Source: Oceanibaculum indicum P24 (GTDB lineage: Bacteria > Pseudomonadota > Alphaproteobacteria > Oceanibaculales > Oceanibaculaceae). From it: a DNA stretch of 64,000 nt. Positions 8,572-18,738 of the stretch are shown piece by piece; within the stretch, counting starts at the first letter, position 1; every line of letters starts with the position of its first letter. Below the pieces are notes generated by a model, which did not search any database, had not been told where the DNA came from, and worked only from the letters and a program-made list of their open reading frames with translations. Both the position numbers and the translations under genes were made by a program. The stretch lies in contig NZ_AMRL01000021.1 of assembly GCF_000299935.1 (NCBI RefSeq), positions 1 to 64,000 of the forward strand, in the 5' to 3' direction.

Positions 8572-10020
8572 TTACTGCCGCCATTGCCGCATTTCCCCCT
8601 TCCGGTCGCGCACCAGTGCGCCCAAGGCGATCAGCCCGATAACCGCGAAGGGCACGCATGATACGAAGGTCCATCGGGCAACCTTCGCGGCGTCTGCGGT
8701 TGTCTCCATCGACAGCAGGCCCGACGCATTCGCCACGATCCCGACATAGGCCGCGCCGAAAGCGTAGCCGAGCCTCTGTATCGTGGGGATCGCTCCGGAA
8801 ACGCGCTGGACCTCGTCGGCATCGGCGAGCGCGATCGTCCGCCTGAGAATGAATGTCCACGCCATCCCGAAACCGCCGCCCTCCATGGCGGCGAACACGA
8901 CAATCAGCCAGACAGGGCCGCCGGGAACCGCATAGAGAAAGCCGAGGAGGCTGAGGGCCACGATTGCCATGCCGAGGGCGATCATCAGCCGGTCGAACCG
9001 CTCGGGCAATCCGCTGACCAGAACGGCCATGACGGCCCAACCGATGGAGGAGCAGGCAACGATGTAACCGGCGGTCAGCGCGGAGACGCCATGGATCACC
9101 GTGACCAGCAGCGGCCCGAACGCCGTGATGGGAATGGTCGCCATCGACATGGTCAGAATCATCAGCAGCGAGGCCCCGACCGGGCGCCACAAATCGAATG
9201 GGCGACGCGGAAAAAGCCGGGTGTCGCCGGCGCGACGGTCCAGCCACAGGAACCCGATCAGGCAGACCAGACCGGCGGTAACGGAAGGCACCGTCCGCAG
9301 GATCGAGACCTCGACGCCGCCAAAGGCGACCAGAACGACGGCGAGACACAGCAAGGACAGGCGCCTGGCAGGGAATTCGGTAGCGTCGGTCGCAGGTCGT
9401 GTCGCGTCCGCATCGTGCCGCAAGACGATCCAGAGGGCGAGGGCGAAGGCCTGGCCGGCAAAGAAGGCGAAGCCCCAGCGCCAGGTCGCATATTCCACGA
9501 AGAAGCCGCCGACCAGCGGTCCGGCAAAGGCCGAGACACCCCAAAGGATCGAGACGGCCGCCATGGCGCGCGCGATATAGCGGCGCGGGAAGACCTGGCC
9601 GACCGCAACGAAGCCCATCGCCATCAGACCGCCGCCGCCGAGCCCCTGCAAGGCGCGACCCGTCAGAAGAAGCGGCATGGTCGGGCTGACGGCGCTGAGG
9701 ATACAGCCAAATCCAAACAGGGCAGCAGCCATGCTCATCGGCGCGCGCAGGCCGAAGCGCAGAGTCAGCAATGCGCTGGCCGCCCCCGCGACGATTGACC
9801 CGATCTCGTACAGCGAGACGGACCAGCCCACCAAGGCGATCCCGCCGATCTCGGCCACGATGGCGGGGAGCATGGTAGCGACGATCAGGCTGTCGGCCGC
9901 GTGCAGCCAGACCGCCAGGCAAACCAGGGCCAGAGAGGCCGCGTAAGGGCTTCCGAGAAACTCCCGCCATGACACGAATGTCTCCGTGTCCTGCTCCGTA
10001 TCGCTGACCATGTCCGCCAT
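8572..10020 (-). CDS. MFS drug/redox-compound exporter (14-TM type)
   Basis: Major facilitator superfamily transporter of the DHA2/EmrB-like class, 482 aa, almost entirely hydrophobic helices, with the motif-C-like segment ILWGVSAFAGPLVGGFF and the antiporter region GRALQGLGGGGLMAMG. Expected to expel amphipathic or redox-active compounds across the inner membrane by proton antiport. The start has an AGGAG Shine-Dalgarno 7 bases upstream. It diverges from soxR, and a perfect sox box lies in a correctly built SoxR-type promoter just upstream, so induction by redox-cycling agents is strongly suggested. Substrate unknown. Confidence 0.88.
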   Translation of the reverse strand: MADMVSDTEQDTETFVSWREFLGSPYAASLALVCLAVWLHAADSLIVATMLPAIVAEIGGIALVGWSVSLYEIGSIVAGAASALLTLRFGLRAPMSMAAALFGFGCILSAVSPTMPLLLTGRALQGLGGGGLMAMGFVAVGQVFPRRYIARAMAAVSILWGVSAFAGPLVGGFFVEYATWRWGFAFFAGQAFALALWIVLRHDADATRPATDATEFPARRLSLLCLAVVLVAFGGVEVSILRTVPSVTAGLVCLIGFLWLDRRAGDTRLFPRRPFDLWRPVGASLLMILTMSMATIPITAFGPLLVTVIHGVSALTAGYIVACSSIGWAVMAVLVSGLPERFDRLMIALGMAIVALSLLGFLYAVPGGPVWLIVVFAAMEGGGFGMAWTFILRRTIALADADEVQRVSGAIPTIQRLGYAFGAAYVGIVANASGLLSMETTADAAKVARWTFVSCVPFAVIGLIALGALVRDRKGEMRQWRQ

Positions 10021-10046
10021 GCCCGTCTCCTCTTGACGGGTATGGT

Positions 10047-10079
10047 GCTACAACCTCAACATTGGTTGAGGTAAAGAGG
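10047..10079 (-). promoter_or_regulatory. SoxR-activated promoter of the MFS exporter
   Basis: The box at 10053-10072 reads ACCTCAACATTGGTTGAGGT, with perfect 8-bp arms and a 4-base spacer; its 18-bp core CCTCAAC-N4-GTTGAGG matches the known sox box. On the minus strand it lies between TTTACC (-35, identical to the E. coli soxS -35) and TAGCAC (-10) with the abnormal 19-bp spacing that SoxR corrects by DNA distortion. The site can also serve soxR autoregulation. Confidence 0.85.
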
Positions 10080-10086
10080 ATTCAGA

Positions 10087-10518
10087 ATGCCGAAGAAGGA
10101 ATTGTCCGTTGGCGAACTCTCGCGCCGCAGCGGGTTGCCGGTTTCCACGCTCCATTTCTATGAGCGCAGGGGGCTTATCGCCTCCGAACGGACGTCGGGC
10201 AATCATCGGGTCTATCGCCGGGAAATCCTGAGGCGCGTGACGGTCATCAAGGTCGCCCAGAGTGCCGGCATACCGCTCGCGCAGATTTCCGAAGCGCTCT
10301 CGCAATTGCCGCGCGACGCGTCGCCCGACACGCAGGATTGGGAGCGCATCGCCGAAAACTGGCATGATGATCTCACGCGGCGGATCGCGCTTCTGACGGC
10401 GCTGCGCGACAAGATGGCGATCTGCATCGGCTGCGGATGCCTGAGCGTGCAGCGCTGCCCGCTGGTCAACGCGGACGATCAGCTGGCGAAAGAAGGTCCA
10501 GGCGCCCGGCTGCTATAG
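10087..10518 (+). CDS. soxR: SoxR redox-sensing MerR-family regulator
   Basis: Transcriptional activator of 143 aa. N-terminal MerR helix-turn-helix (LSVGELSRRSGLPVSTLHFYERRGLI), dimer helix, then the [2Fe-2S] cluster motif CIGCGCLSVQRC with Cys113, Cys116, Cys118 and Cys124, exactly the C-x2-C-x-C-x5-C pattern of SoxR. An AGAGGA Shine-Dalgarno precedes the ATG. In bacteria without soxS, SoxR directly controls exporters and oxidases for redox-active metabolites; the divergent MFS gene with the sox box fits that pattern. Confidence 0.95.
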   Translation: MPKKELSVGELSRRSGLPVSTLHFYERRGLIASERTSGNHRVYRREILRRVTVIKVAQSAGIPLAQISEALSQLPRDASPDTQDWERIAENWHDDLTRRIALLTALRDKMAICIGCGCLSVQRCPLVNADDQLAKEGPGARLL

Positions 10519-10586
10519 GCCTCACCATCACCTGTTCTCCTGTCGGCGTTCATGCGTCCGGGATGTGGAGCCGTGCCCCTGGATGG

Positions 10587-12284
10587 TCAGAGACGAAAAC
10601 GAACGCCAGGGCGGGCCAGCCCGCCGCTTTGTGCCATCACGGTGCCGTCCGCCCGCCAGCAGGCGGCCCCTGTCATCATCCCGTCCTTCTCGAAAGCGAT
10701 GGCGTTCATGCCGCCGCCCGCGGTCTTGACGAGGCGTACCTCCCGGCCCCGCTTGGCCAGCGCGTCTTCCATATCCGCGTAGGCCGGTTCCAGTTCGATA
10801 TGGTGGCCTTCCGTCCAGAGGCGCGGTGCCTCGACGGCCTGCTGCAGGCTCATCCGGTGATCGATCAGGTTGACAATGGCCTGCATCGCCGACGGGAAAA
10901 TGCGGACCCCGCCCGGTAGGCCCAGTGCGAAGACAGGGCGGTCCTCTTTCAGGATGATCATCGGCGCCATCGCTGTCGGCACCCGTTTGCCAGGGGCGAT
11001 GGACATCGCCTTACCGGGACGCGGGTCGTAGTTCAGCATGTAGTTATTGGGAATGATCCCGGTGCCGGGAACCATGATGCGCGCACCGAAGAGGCTGTTT
11101 ATCGTATGTGTCGCGGCGACGACATTCCCGTCCCGGTCGGCTGCGGTGACATGCGTGGTGTCGCGGCTTTCGTGAAGCGAGGAGTGCGGCGCCGGCCCTT
11201 CCTTCATTCTCTGGAGGCAGGTGCGGGCATAGTCCTTCGAAATGTAGCGTTCGACAGGCACCTCGACGAAATCGGGGTCGCCGGACGCGGTGCGCCGATC
11301 CTCGAAGGCGATGCGGATCACCTCGGCCAGCAGGCCCAGAGACTCCACGCTGCCGAACCCCATGGCGGCGACGTCGAAATGCTCCAGCATGTTCAGCATC
11401 TGGACGATATGCACACCGGATGAGGCCGGCGGCGGCGGACCGACGATGGTGTGCCCGCGATAGGTGCCGAAGATCGCCTCGCGTTCGATGGCGCTGTAGG
11501 AAACAAGGTCTTCCAGCGTCAGGGCACCGGCATCCATACCGCCGGTCTGCAGCCGGTCGATCAGGGCGCGCCCCAGCGCACCGCCATACAGCGCCGATGC
11601 GCCTTCCGCCTGCACCTGGCGCAGGCTGTCGGCATAGTCTCCCATCACCATGCGGCTGCCCGGTTCCGCCGGGGTGCCGCCCGGCAGCATCAGCCGTGCA
11701 ATCTCGGCATCCGCCGCAAGATCGGCCTCATGCTCTTTGATTGCGCCATTCAGATAGTGACTGACAGTGAAACCGCGCCTCGCGGCCTGTATGGCCGGTT
11801 CGATCACGTCGGCAAAGGGCAGTTTGCCGTACTTTTCCTGCATCAGGCACCAGCCGCGCAGATTTCCTGGAACGGCGACGGCCGATGGCCCGACGAAATT
11901 GCGCCGGTCAAGCGTGTCGCTGTACCGCTCGGGAAGGTCCGAAACAGGGGTGAACATCGTCGGATGCATCGCCGCCCCCGCGGTTGACAGCGCGTCGATC
12001 ACCACATGGCGGCCGTCACTCAGCCTTATGTGCGAGATCCCGCCACCCGCGATCCCCACCATCATTGGCTCGACAACGGTGAGCGTCAGCAGCGCGGCAA
12101 CGGCGGCATCGATGGCATTGCCGCCAGCCGCCAGCATCTCGCTGCCTGCCGCTGTGCCGAGCGGCGCGTTCGTCACAACAACGCCCAGATCACCGGAGGC
12201 CGAGCGCTTTTCGCAGGTGAAGGGCAATTTTTTGCGGATCAACGGAATCTCCCGGTTTTCACACGGATTGGGTCCATATCGCAT
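10587..12284 (-). CDS. ggt: Gamma-glutamyltransferase family protein
   Basis: N-terminal-nucleophile hydrolase (565 aa from this ATG) that self-cleaves and then hydrolyses or transfers gamma-glutamyl groups, for example from glutathione. The autocatalytic Thr is in SRDTTHVTAADRDGN; upstream are the large-subunit landmarks GGNAIDAAVAALLTL and GPPPPASSG, and downstream PNNYMLNYD and the glycine pair in ALGLPGGVRIFPS. No signal peptide is evident. The frame continues to a TTG at 12428, where a promoter-like TTGATT-N18-GATACT ends about 10 bases upstream, so a longer N-terminus is possible; the extra residues show no family similarity that I recognise. Confidence 0.85.
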   Translation of the reverse strand: MRYGPNPCENREIPLIRKKLPFTCEKRSASGDLGVVVTNAPLGTAAGSEMLAAGGNAIDAAVAALLTLTVVEPMMVGIAGGGISHIRLSDGRHVVIDALSTAGAAMHPTMFTPVSDLPERYSDTLDRRNFVGPSAVAVPGNLRGWCLMQEKYGKLPFADVIEPAIQAARRGFTVSHYLNGAIKEHEADLAADAEIARLMLPGGTPAEPGSRMVMGDYADSLRQVQAEGASALYGGALGRALIDRLQTGGMDAGALTLEDLVSYSAIEREAIFGTYRGHTIVGPPPPASSGVHIVQMLNMLEHFDVAAMGFGSVESLGLLAEVIRIAFEDRRTASGDPDFVEVPVERYISKDYARTCLQRMKEGPAPHSSLHESRDTTHVTAADRDGNVVAATHTINSLFGARIMVPGTGIIPNNYMLNYDPRPGKAMSIAPGKRVPTAMAPMIILKEDRPVFALGLPGGVRIFPSAMQAIVNLIDHRMSLQQAVEAPRLWTEGHHIELEPAYADMEDALAKRGREVRLVKTAGGGMNAIAFEKDGMMTGAACWRADGTVMAQSGGLARPGVRFRL

Positions 12285-12559
12285 CGGTCTGGCGGCGTAC
12301 GGCGCATGTGGCCAATCCGCAGGGTCTCCCCGCAGGTTTGCCTCCTGTATCAGGACGCCTTCGGTCGCGGCCTGTAGGGAGCCGGAGCCCAGGAGCGAGC
12401 TTTGCAAGATAATAGCGTTCAAGGCCAAGACTTTAGATGCCGGGAGTATCGCTGTCCGCCAGATAAATAATCAATGCTGCGATGCGACGTCATCGGACGG
12501 GCGAAGGAGGATACGCGGAACCCTGTAAAGGAAATGGCGCGTTTGGGCAGTACGCTATG

Positions 12560-13453
12560 TTAGCGGTCGAGGCCCCAAATCTCCGGATTGCCGGCCATGT
12601 GCTCGATCAGCATCTCGGTCAGGACCCGTATTTTCCGCGCGGGATGCTGGCCGGGCGGACGGACGACATAGGCGCCGGCGGGCGGTGGGGGATAACGTGT
12701 CATGATCGGAACGAGGGCGCCGGCGGACACATAGTCATGGATGATGCAGTCGGGCAGCCAGGCAATGCCGAGGCCAGCCGCTGCGGCACCGGCAAGCGCC
12801 GTGGCGTTGTCGGCCTTGAACCGGCCCTGCGGCTGCACCGTGACAATCCTGTTGCCATCCTGGAACTGCCAGCTTTCCGTTCCCTGCATCAGCGCCTGGT
12901 GGCTTGCCAGCTCATCCGGCGTCTGTGGGGCGCCGTTTTTCTCGATATAGTCCGGACTGGCCACAAGCTTGCCATGGATCGGGCCGATGCGCTTTGCGAT
13001 CAGGTTGGAGTCCTGGAGATAGCCAACCCGGATCGCGCAGTCGAAGCCCTCGGCGATCAGATCGACAAAACGGTCGCTGTAGGCGCTGTGGATATGCAGC
13101 CGGGGATGCCGGTGCGCCATCTCGGCAAGCACCGGGGCGAAATGTGTCGGGCCGAAGGAAAGCGGCATGGCGACCCTGAGATGGCCGCGCAGATCCCCGG
13201 TCGGCAGGATCGCCTCCCGGGCCGTGTCGATCTCCGCACTGGCCCGGGCCGCATGATCCCTGAAGGTAACCCCCGCTTCGGTCAGCGCGGCCCCGCGGGT
13301 CGTCCGTGCCAGAAGCTGCACGCCGAGTTCGGCCTCGATCCGGAACAACCGCCGGCTGACGATCGACTTGGAGAGGCCGAGCCGGCGTGCGGCGGCTGAG
13401 ACACCCCCAGCATCGGCCACCGCGACGAAGGTCCGCAGATCGTCCATATCCAT
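12560..13453 (-). CDS. LysR-family transcriptional regulator
   Basis: LTTR of 297 aa: N-terminal winged helix (MDMDDLRTFVAVADAGGVSA, AARRLGLSKSIVSRRLFRIE) and a C-terminal periplasmic-binding-fold effector domain (about 90-290). It belongs to the single-gene-activator subgroup that usually controls a divergent neighbour; here the divergent gene is the YcaC-like isochorismatase-family hydrolase 149 bases away, its most likely target. Effector unknown. Confidence 0.9.
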   Translation of the reverse strand: MDMDDLRTFVAVADAGGVSAAARRLGLSKSIVSRRLFRIEAELGVQLLARTTRGAALTEAGVTFRDHAARASAEIDTAREAILPTGDLRGHLRVAMPLSFGPTHFAPVLAEMAHRHPRLHIHSAYSDRFVDLIAEGFDCAIRVGYLQDSNLIAKRIGPIHGKLVASPDYIEKNGAPQTPDELASHQALMQGTESWQFQDGNRIVTVQPQGRFKADNATALAGAAAAGLGIAWLPDCIIHDYVSAGALVPIMTRYPPPPAGAYVVRPPGQHPARKIRVLTEMLIEHMAGNPEIWGLDR

Positions 13454-13602
13454 ATTCGACGTTCCAGTTTTTGCGACACAGCGTGCCGCATTATGGCGCT
13501 AGGCCGCCAATTAAAGGAACAGCAGAGTGCGGTCGAGTAACGGCGGCGCTGCCGGCGCCTGTGGCAGACCGCCCCTCACACTGGCACGACAAGGATGCAG
13601 CA

Positions 13603-14253
13603 ATGACCTTCCGCAATGGCCTCGATTCGCTTCTCCGCCCCGAAGATTCGGTCCTCGTTCTGATCGACCACCAGCCTTACCAGCTGACGAACCTGAACAG
13701 CCATGATCCGCATATGGTGGTGAACAATTCGACCGCGCTGGCGAAGGCCGCCAAGGCCTTCGGCGTGCCCACCATCCTGACCAGCGTGATCGCCGAGCGC
13801 GGCGGCCTGATCTTCCCGCAGATCACCGATGTCTTTCCGGGGCAGGAGGTGATCGACCGGACCTTCATCAACACCTGGGAAGACAAGAAGGTCGTCGATG
13901 CGGTCAAGGCGACGGGCCGCAAGCAGCTGATCATCGCCGGCCTGTGGACGGAGGTCTGCGTCGCGATGCCGGTGATCCAGGCTCTCGGCGAAGGCTGGGA
14001 CGTGACGGTTGTCACCGATGCGTCGGGCGGCACCTCGGTCGAGGCTCATGAAGTCGCGATCCAGCGCATGATCGGGGCCGGCGCGAACATGATGACCTGG
14101 CTGGCGGTGGCGTCGGAGTGGCAGCGCGACTGGGCCCGCACGGAACATGCCGCCGAGCTGACGCAGATCCTGATACAGCATGCCGCCGGCAGCGGCGTCG
14201 CCTATCTGTGGGAACAGCAGCTGCTGAACACGCCGGTGCCGGCAAAAGGCTGA
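13603..14253 (+). CDS. YcaC-like isochorismatase-family hydrolase
   Basis: Cysteine hydrolase of 216 aa. Closest recognisable relative is E. coli YcaC: VLVLIDHQPYQ with catalytic Asp22, the aromatic/Asn segment INTWED, KATGRKQLIIAGLWTEVCV with nucleophile Cys119, and VTDASGGTSVEAHE. YcaC-type enzymes act on small amides or imides; the true substrate is not known. The ATG at 13603 gives the normal family start. It diverges from the LysR regulator and is followed by a hairpin, so it is probably monocistronic and induced by that regulator. Confidence 0.88.
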   Translation: MTFRNGLDSLLRPEDSVLVLIDHQPYQLTNLNSHDPHMVVNNSTALAKAAKAFGVPTILTSVIAERGGLIFPQITDVFPGQEVIDRTFINTWEDKKVVDAVKATGRKQLIIAGLWTEVCVAMPVIQALGEGWDVTVVTDASGGTSVEAHEVAIQRMIGAGANMMTWLAVASEWQRDWARTEHAAELTQILIQHAAGSGVAYLWEQQLLNTPVPAKG

Positions 14254-14262
14254 ACCAGGCCG

Positions 14263-14305
14263 GGGATGGCGGGTGTTTCGGGAAATGGCCGGCCCTCGCC
14301 ATCCC
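14263..14305 (+). terminator. Possible terminator hairpin after the YcaC-like gene
   Basis: GGGATGGCG and CGCCATCCC form a perfect 9-bp stem around a 25-base loop that contains a second GGCCGGCC palindrome. A weak TTCCT follows. It lies 10 bases past the stop codon; termination is plausible but the T tract is poor. Confidence 0.45.
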
Positions 14306-14405
14306 TTCCTGCCGGGGTATGCCGGGAAATCGCACGGTCGCCGAACCTGCCGGAATAGGCCATAGTCTTTACCGGTTGCCGGCACAACATTCAGAAGGCA
14401 GGCGG

Positions 14406-16181
14406 ATGGCAGAAGCGAGCCTGGGGCAAATCATCGGACCGGCGGTTGTCCTGATGGGGGCGGCTGTTGTCGCCGTGCCGCTGTTCCGGCGGATCGGTCT
14501 TGGATCGGTGCTGGGCTATTTCGCCGCCGGCCTGCTGGTCGGTCCCTCGGTGCTGGGCCTGTTCACCGATGCGCAGTCGATCCTGCATTTCTCCGAACTT
14601 GGCGTGGTGATGTTCCTGTTCGTGATCGGACTGGAACTGCGCCCGCAAAAGCTCTGGACGATGCGCGGCCAGATCTTCGGGTTGGGTCTTGTCCAGGTTG
14701 CCCTCGCCACCGCCGCCCTGGCGCTGACAGGGGCGGCGATCTTCGGCTTTTCCGCTCAGGTGGCCTTTGTCGCCGGGGCGGGTTTCGTCCTGTCCTCGAC
14801 CGCTGTCATCATGTCGGTGCTGCAGGACCGCGGCGAAATCGCCAGCCTGGAAGGCCAGAAATCGGTCTCGATCCTGCTGTTCGAGGATCTGATGATCGTG
14901 CCGCTGCTGGGCGTCGTCGCCTTCCTGTCGCCGCTGGCACAGGGCGAGGCGGGATGGATGGACGCCCTTCTGGCGGTCGGCGCGCTGCTGGCACTGCTGG
15001 GGGTGTCGCACTGGGGCCTGAACCCGTTCTTCGCCCTGCTGGCGCGGGCGCGGACGCGCGAGGTGCTGACCGCCGGCGCGCTGCTGGTGGTTCTGGGAGC
15101 CGCACTGCTGATGGATGCCGTTGGCCTGTCGATGGCGATGGGCGCCTTCCTGGCTGGCGTGATGCTGTCGAGTTCGAGCTACCGCCATCAGATCGAAAGC
15201 GATATCGAGCCGTTTCGCGGCCTGCTGATGGGGCTGTTCTTCCTTGCCGTCGGCATGTCGCTCGACCTGTCGGTCGTCGCGGTGGAATGGCAGCTCCTTC
15301 TGGCGATGCTGGCGGCCTTCACTGTCGCCAAGGGCATCATGGTCTATGGCGTCGCGCGCCTGTTCGGCAGTTCCAACCATCAAGCGCTGCGCCGGACATC
15401 GATGTTCCTGCAAGGCGGTGAATTTGCCTTCGTGCTCTATGCCGCCGCGACCTCGGGCGGCGTGATCGATGCGCGGGAAAATGCGCTGTTCGTCACTGTC
15501 GTTATCCTTTCCATGGCGATGACGCCGCTTTTCATGCTGATGGCCGACCGGTTGCTGCGCAACGAACCCTCCATGGAGGGTGTCGATGTCGCCCGCGACC
15601 TGAAGGGGCGCATCCTGATGATCGGCTTCGGCCGCTTCGGCCAGATCGCCTCCCAATTGCTGCTGTCCCGGGGCGTCAGCCTTTCCGTCATCGACCGCGA
15701 CCCGGACCGGATTCGTGATGCCGGCCGATTTGGCTTCAAGGTCTTCTTCGGCGACGGCACCCGGCTCGACACGCTGCATCATTCCGGTGCCGGCACGGCC
15801 GATGCGATCATGGTCTGCATTGATGACCGGAAGGCCGCGTTACAGATCGTGGAGCTGGCGCAGCACGAGTTTCCGCAGGCGAAGCTGCTGGTGCGCAGCT
15901 ACGATCGTGGCCATTCCATCGATCTCATCCGCGCCGGTGTGGCATATGAGATCCGGGAGACGGTCGAATCCGCCTATCTGATGGGCGCCGAGGGCCTCCG
16001 CGTCCTGGGCTGTGCCGAATCCGAGATCGAGGAGGCCGCGGAGGATATCCGCCAGCGCGATGTCGAACGCCTGTCCGAACAGGTACAGGGCGACATCATG
16101 TCGGGCCTGGACCGGCTGCACAGCAACCAGCCCACACCGGAGCCGCTGAACAAGGCGAAGCCAACGGAACAGGCGGACTAG
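14406..16181 (+). CDS. KefC-type CPA2 cation/proton antiporter with RCK domain
   Basis: Monovalent cation:proton antiporter of 591 aa. Residues 1-385 form about 12 membrane helices with the CPA2 features [30 protein letters not shown] and [32 protein letters not shown]; residues about 400-520 form an RCK/TrkA-N domain ([17 protein letters not shown], dinucleotide loop GFGRFG). This architecture matches glutathione-adduct-gated potassium efflux KefB/KefC, which protects against electrophiles by acidifying the cytoplasm. Being next to the formaldehyde detoxification operon fits that role, although no KefF/KefG ancillary subunit is present. Start chosen at the ATG preceded by AGAAGG. Confidence 0.88.
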   Translation: MAEASLGQIIGPAVVLMGAAVVAVPLFRRIGLGSVLGYFAAGLLVGPSVLGLFTDAQSILHFSELGVVMFLFVIGLELRPQKLWTMRGQIFGLGLVQVALATAALALTGAAIFGFSAQVAFVAGAGFVLSSTAVIMSVLQDRGEIASLEGQKSVSILLFEDLMIVPLLGVVAFLSPLAQGEAGWMDALLAVGALLALLGVSHWGLNPFFALLARARTREVLTAGALLVVLGAALLMDAVGLSMAMGAFLAGVMLSSSSYRHQIESDIEPFRGLLMGLFFLAVGMSLDLSVVAVEWQLLLAMLAAFTVAKGIMVYGVARLFGSSNHQALRRTSMFLQGGEFAFVLYAAATSGGVIDARENALFVTVVILSMAMTPLFMLMADRLLRNEPSMEGVDVARDLKGRILMIGFGRFGQIASQLLLSRGVSLSVIDRDPDRIRDAGRFGFKVFFGDGTRLDTLHHSGAGTADAIMVCIDDRKAALQIVELAQHEFPQAKLLVRSYDRGHSIDLIRAGVAYEIRETVESAYLMGAEGLRVLGCAESEIEEAAEDIRQRDVERLSEQVQGDIMSGLDRLHSNQPTPEPLNKAKPTEQAD

Positions 16182-16277
16182 AACCGCACGGAAACGGAAG
16201 CGATAGCGGTCAGCGGCTAGCCCGGATGGGTGAAGCCGTCAGTCGCCGGCTGTGGTTGCCTCAGCCGCCGGCCGGCC

Positions 16278-16303
16278 TATACTGTCGGGGGAGTATATAC
16301 CCC
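16278..16303 (+). promoter_or_regulatory. Candidate FrmR operator
   Basis: TATACT-N8-AGTATA is a perfect 6-bp inverted repeat with a G tract in the spacer, and its right half merges with the palindrome GTATATAC followed by CCCC. A/T dyads flanked by G/C tracts are the form used by FrmR/CsoR-family repressors. It ends 16 bases before the frmR ATG, so binding would block transcription of the frm operon. Confidence 0.65.
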
Positions 16304-16318
16304 AGGCCTGAGGCATTC

Positions 16319-17747
<1,429 letters not shown>

Positions 17748-17770
17748 CCGGCGGCGCACAAGGAAGCGAC

Positions 17771-18607
17771 ATGGAACTTACCGAAAGCAACCGCGCCTTT
17801 GGCGGCACGCAGCAGGTCTGGCGGCACGAGTCCCGCACGCTTGGCTGTGCGATGAATGTCGCCGTCTATGTACCCCCTCATGCCGAGGGGGCGCGGCTGC
17901 CCGTGATCTACTGGCTGTCGGGCCTGACCTGCACCGAGCAGAATTTCATCACCAAGGCCGGCGCGCAGCGCTATGCGGCGGAACAGGGGGTGGTTCTGGT
18001 GGCGCCGGACACCAGCCCGCGCGGCGGCGATGTTGCGGATGATCCGGCCTATGATCTGGGCAAGGGGGCGGGGTTCTACCTGAACGCCACGCAGGCTCCC
18101 TGGTCGCCCCATTACCGGATGTACGACTATATCGTTGAGGAGCTGCCGGCGCTGATCGAAGCGCATTTCCCGGTCGATGACCGGCGCGGCATCACGGGGC
18201 ACTCGATGGGAGGGCATGGCGCGTTGGTCATCGCGCTGCGCAATCCGGGGCGTTACAAGGCGGTCTCCGCCTTCGCGCCGATTGTCGCCCCGTCGCAGGT
18301 ACCCTGGGGCCGCAAGGCGTTTGCCGCCTATCTGGGCGAGAACGAGGCGGAATGGGCCGCCTATGACGCGACGGCCCTGCTGGGAGGGGCGCGGGAGCGG
18401 CTGCCGATCCTGATCGACCAGGGTGATGCTGACGATTTTCTGGAGAAGCAGCTGAAACCGGAGATTTTCGAGGCAGAGGCGGCGCGGGTCGGCCATCCGC
18501 TGGAACTGCGGATGCAGCCCGGCTATGGCCACAGCTACTACTTCATCGCCAGCTTCATCGGCGACCATATCGCCCATCATGCCAAAGCCCTGAACCCAAA
18601 GCCCTGA
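17771..18607 (+). CDS. fghA: S-formylglutathione hydrolase
   Basis: Alpha/beta-hydrolase of the esterase D family (278 aa) releasing formate and glutathione from S-formylglutathione, the last step of glutathione-dependent formaldehyde removal. Nucleophile Ser145 lies in GHSMGGHGAL; the acid Asp is in IDQGDADDFL and the His in GYGHSYYFI. WLSGLTCTEQNF is the usual oxyanion-side signature. Co-transcribed with frmR and frmA. Confidence 0.96.
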   Translation: MELTESNRAFGGTQQVWRHESRTLGCAMNVAVYVPPHAEGARLPVIYWLSGLTCTEQNFITKAGAQRYAAEQGVVLVAPDTSPRGGDVADDPAYDLGKGAGFYLNATQAPWSPHYRMYDYIVEELPALIEAHFPVDDRRGITGHSMGGHGALVIALRNPGRYKAVSAFAPIVAPSQVPWGRKAFAAYLGENEAEWAAYDATALLGGARERLPILIDQGDADDFLEKQLKPEIFEAEAARVGHPLELRMQPGYGHSYYFIASFIGDHIAHHAKALNPKP

Positions 18608-18738
18608 ACGAGGGCTGATTCATGCGCCCATGACGGGACGGGCATTGCGCAGGTGCGAAAGCCGGCGCAGACTTCGCGGTATCAGGCATGCGTTCTGCAT
18701 TGCCTGTCCCACCCTGCCAGATGATGTGAGGTCCCGTC

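Noticed and set aside
18595-18616. Terminator after fghA formed by AGCCCT and AGGGCT
   Set aside because: Only a 6-bp stem overlapping the stop codon and no T tract.
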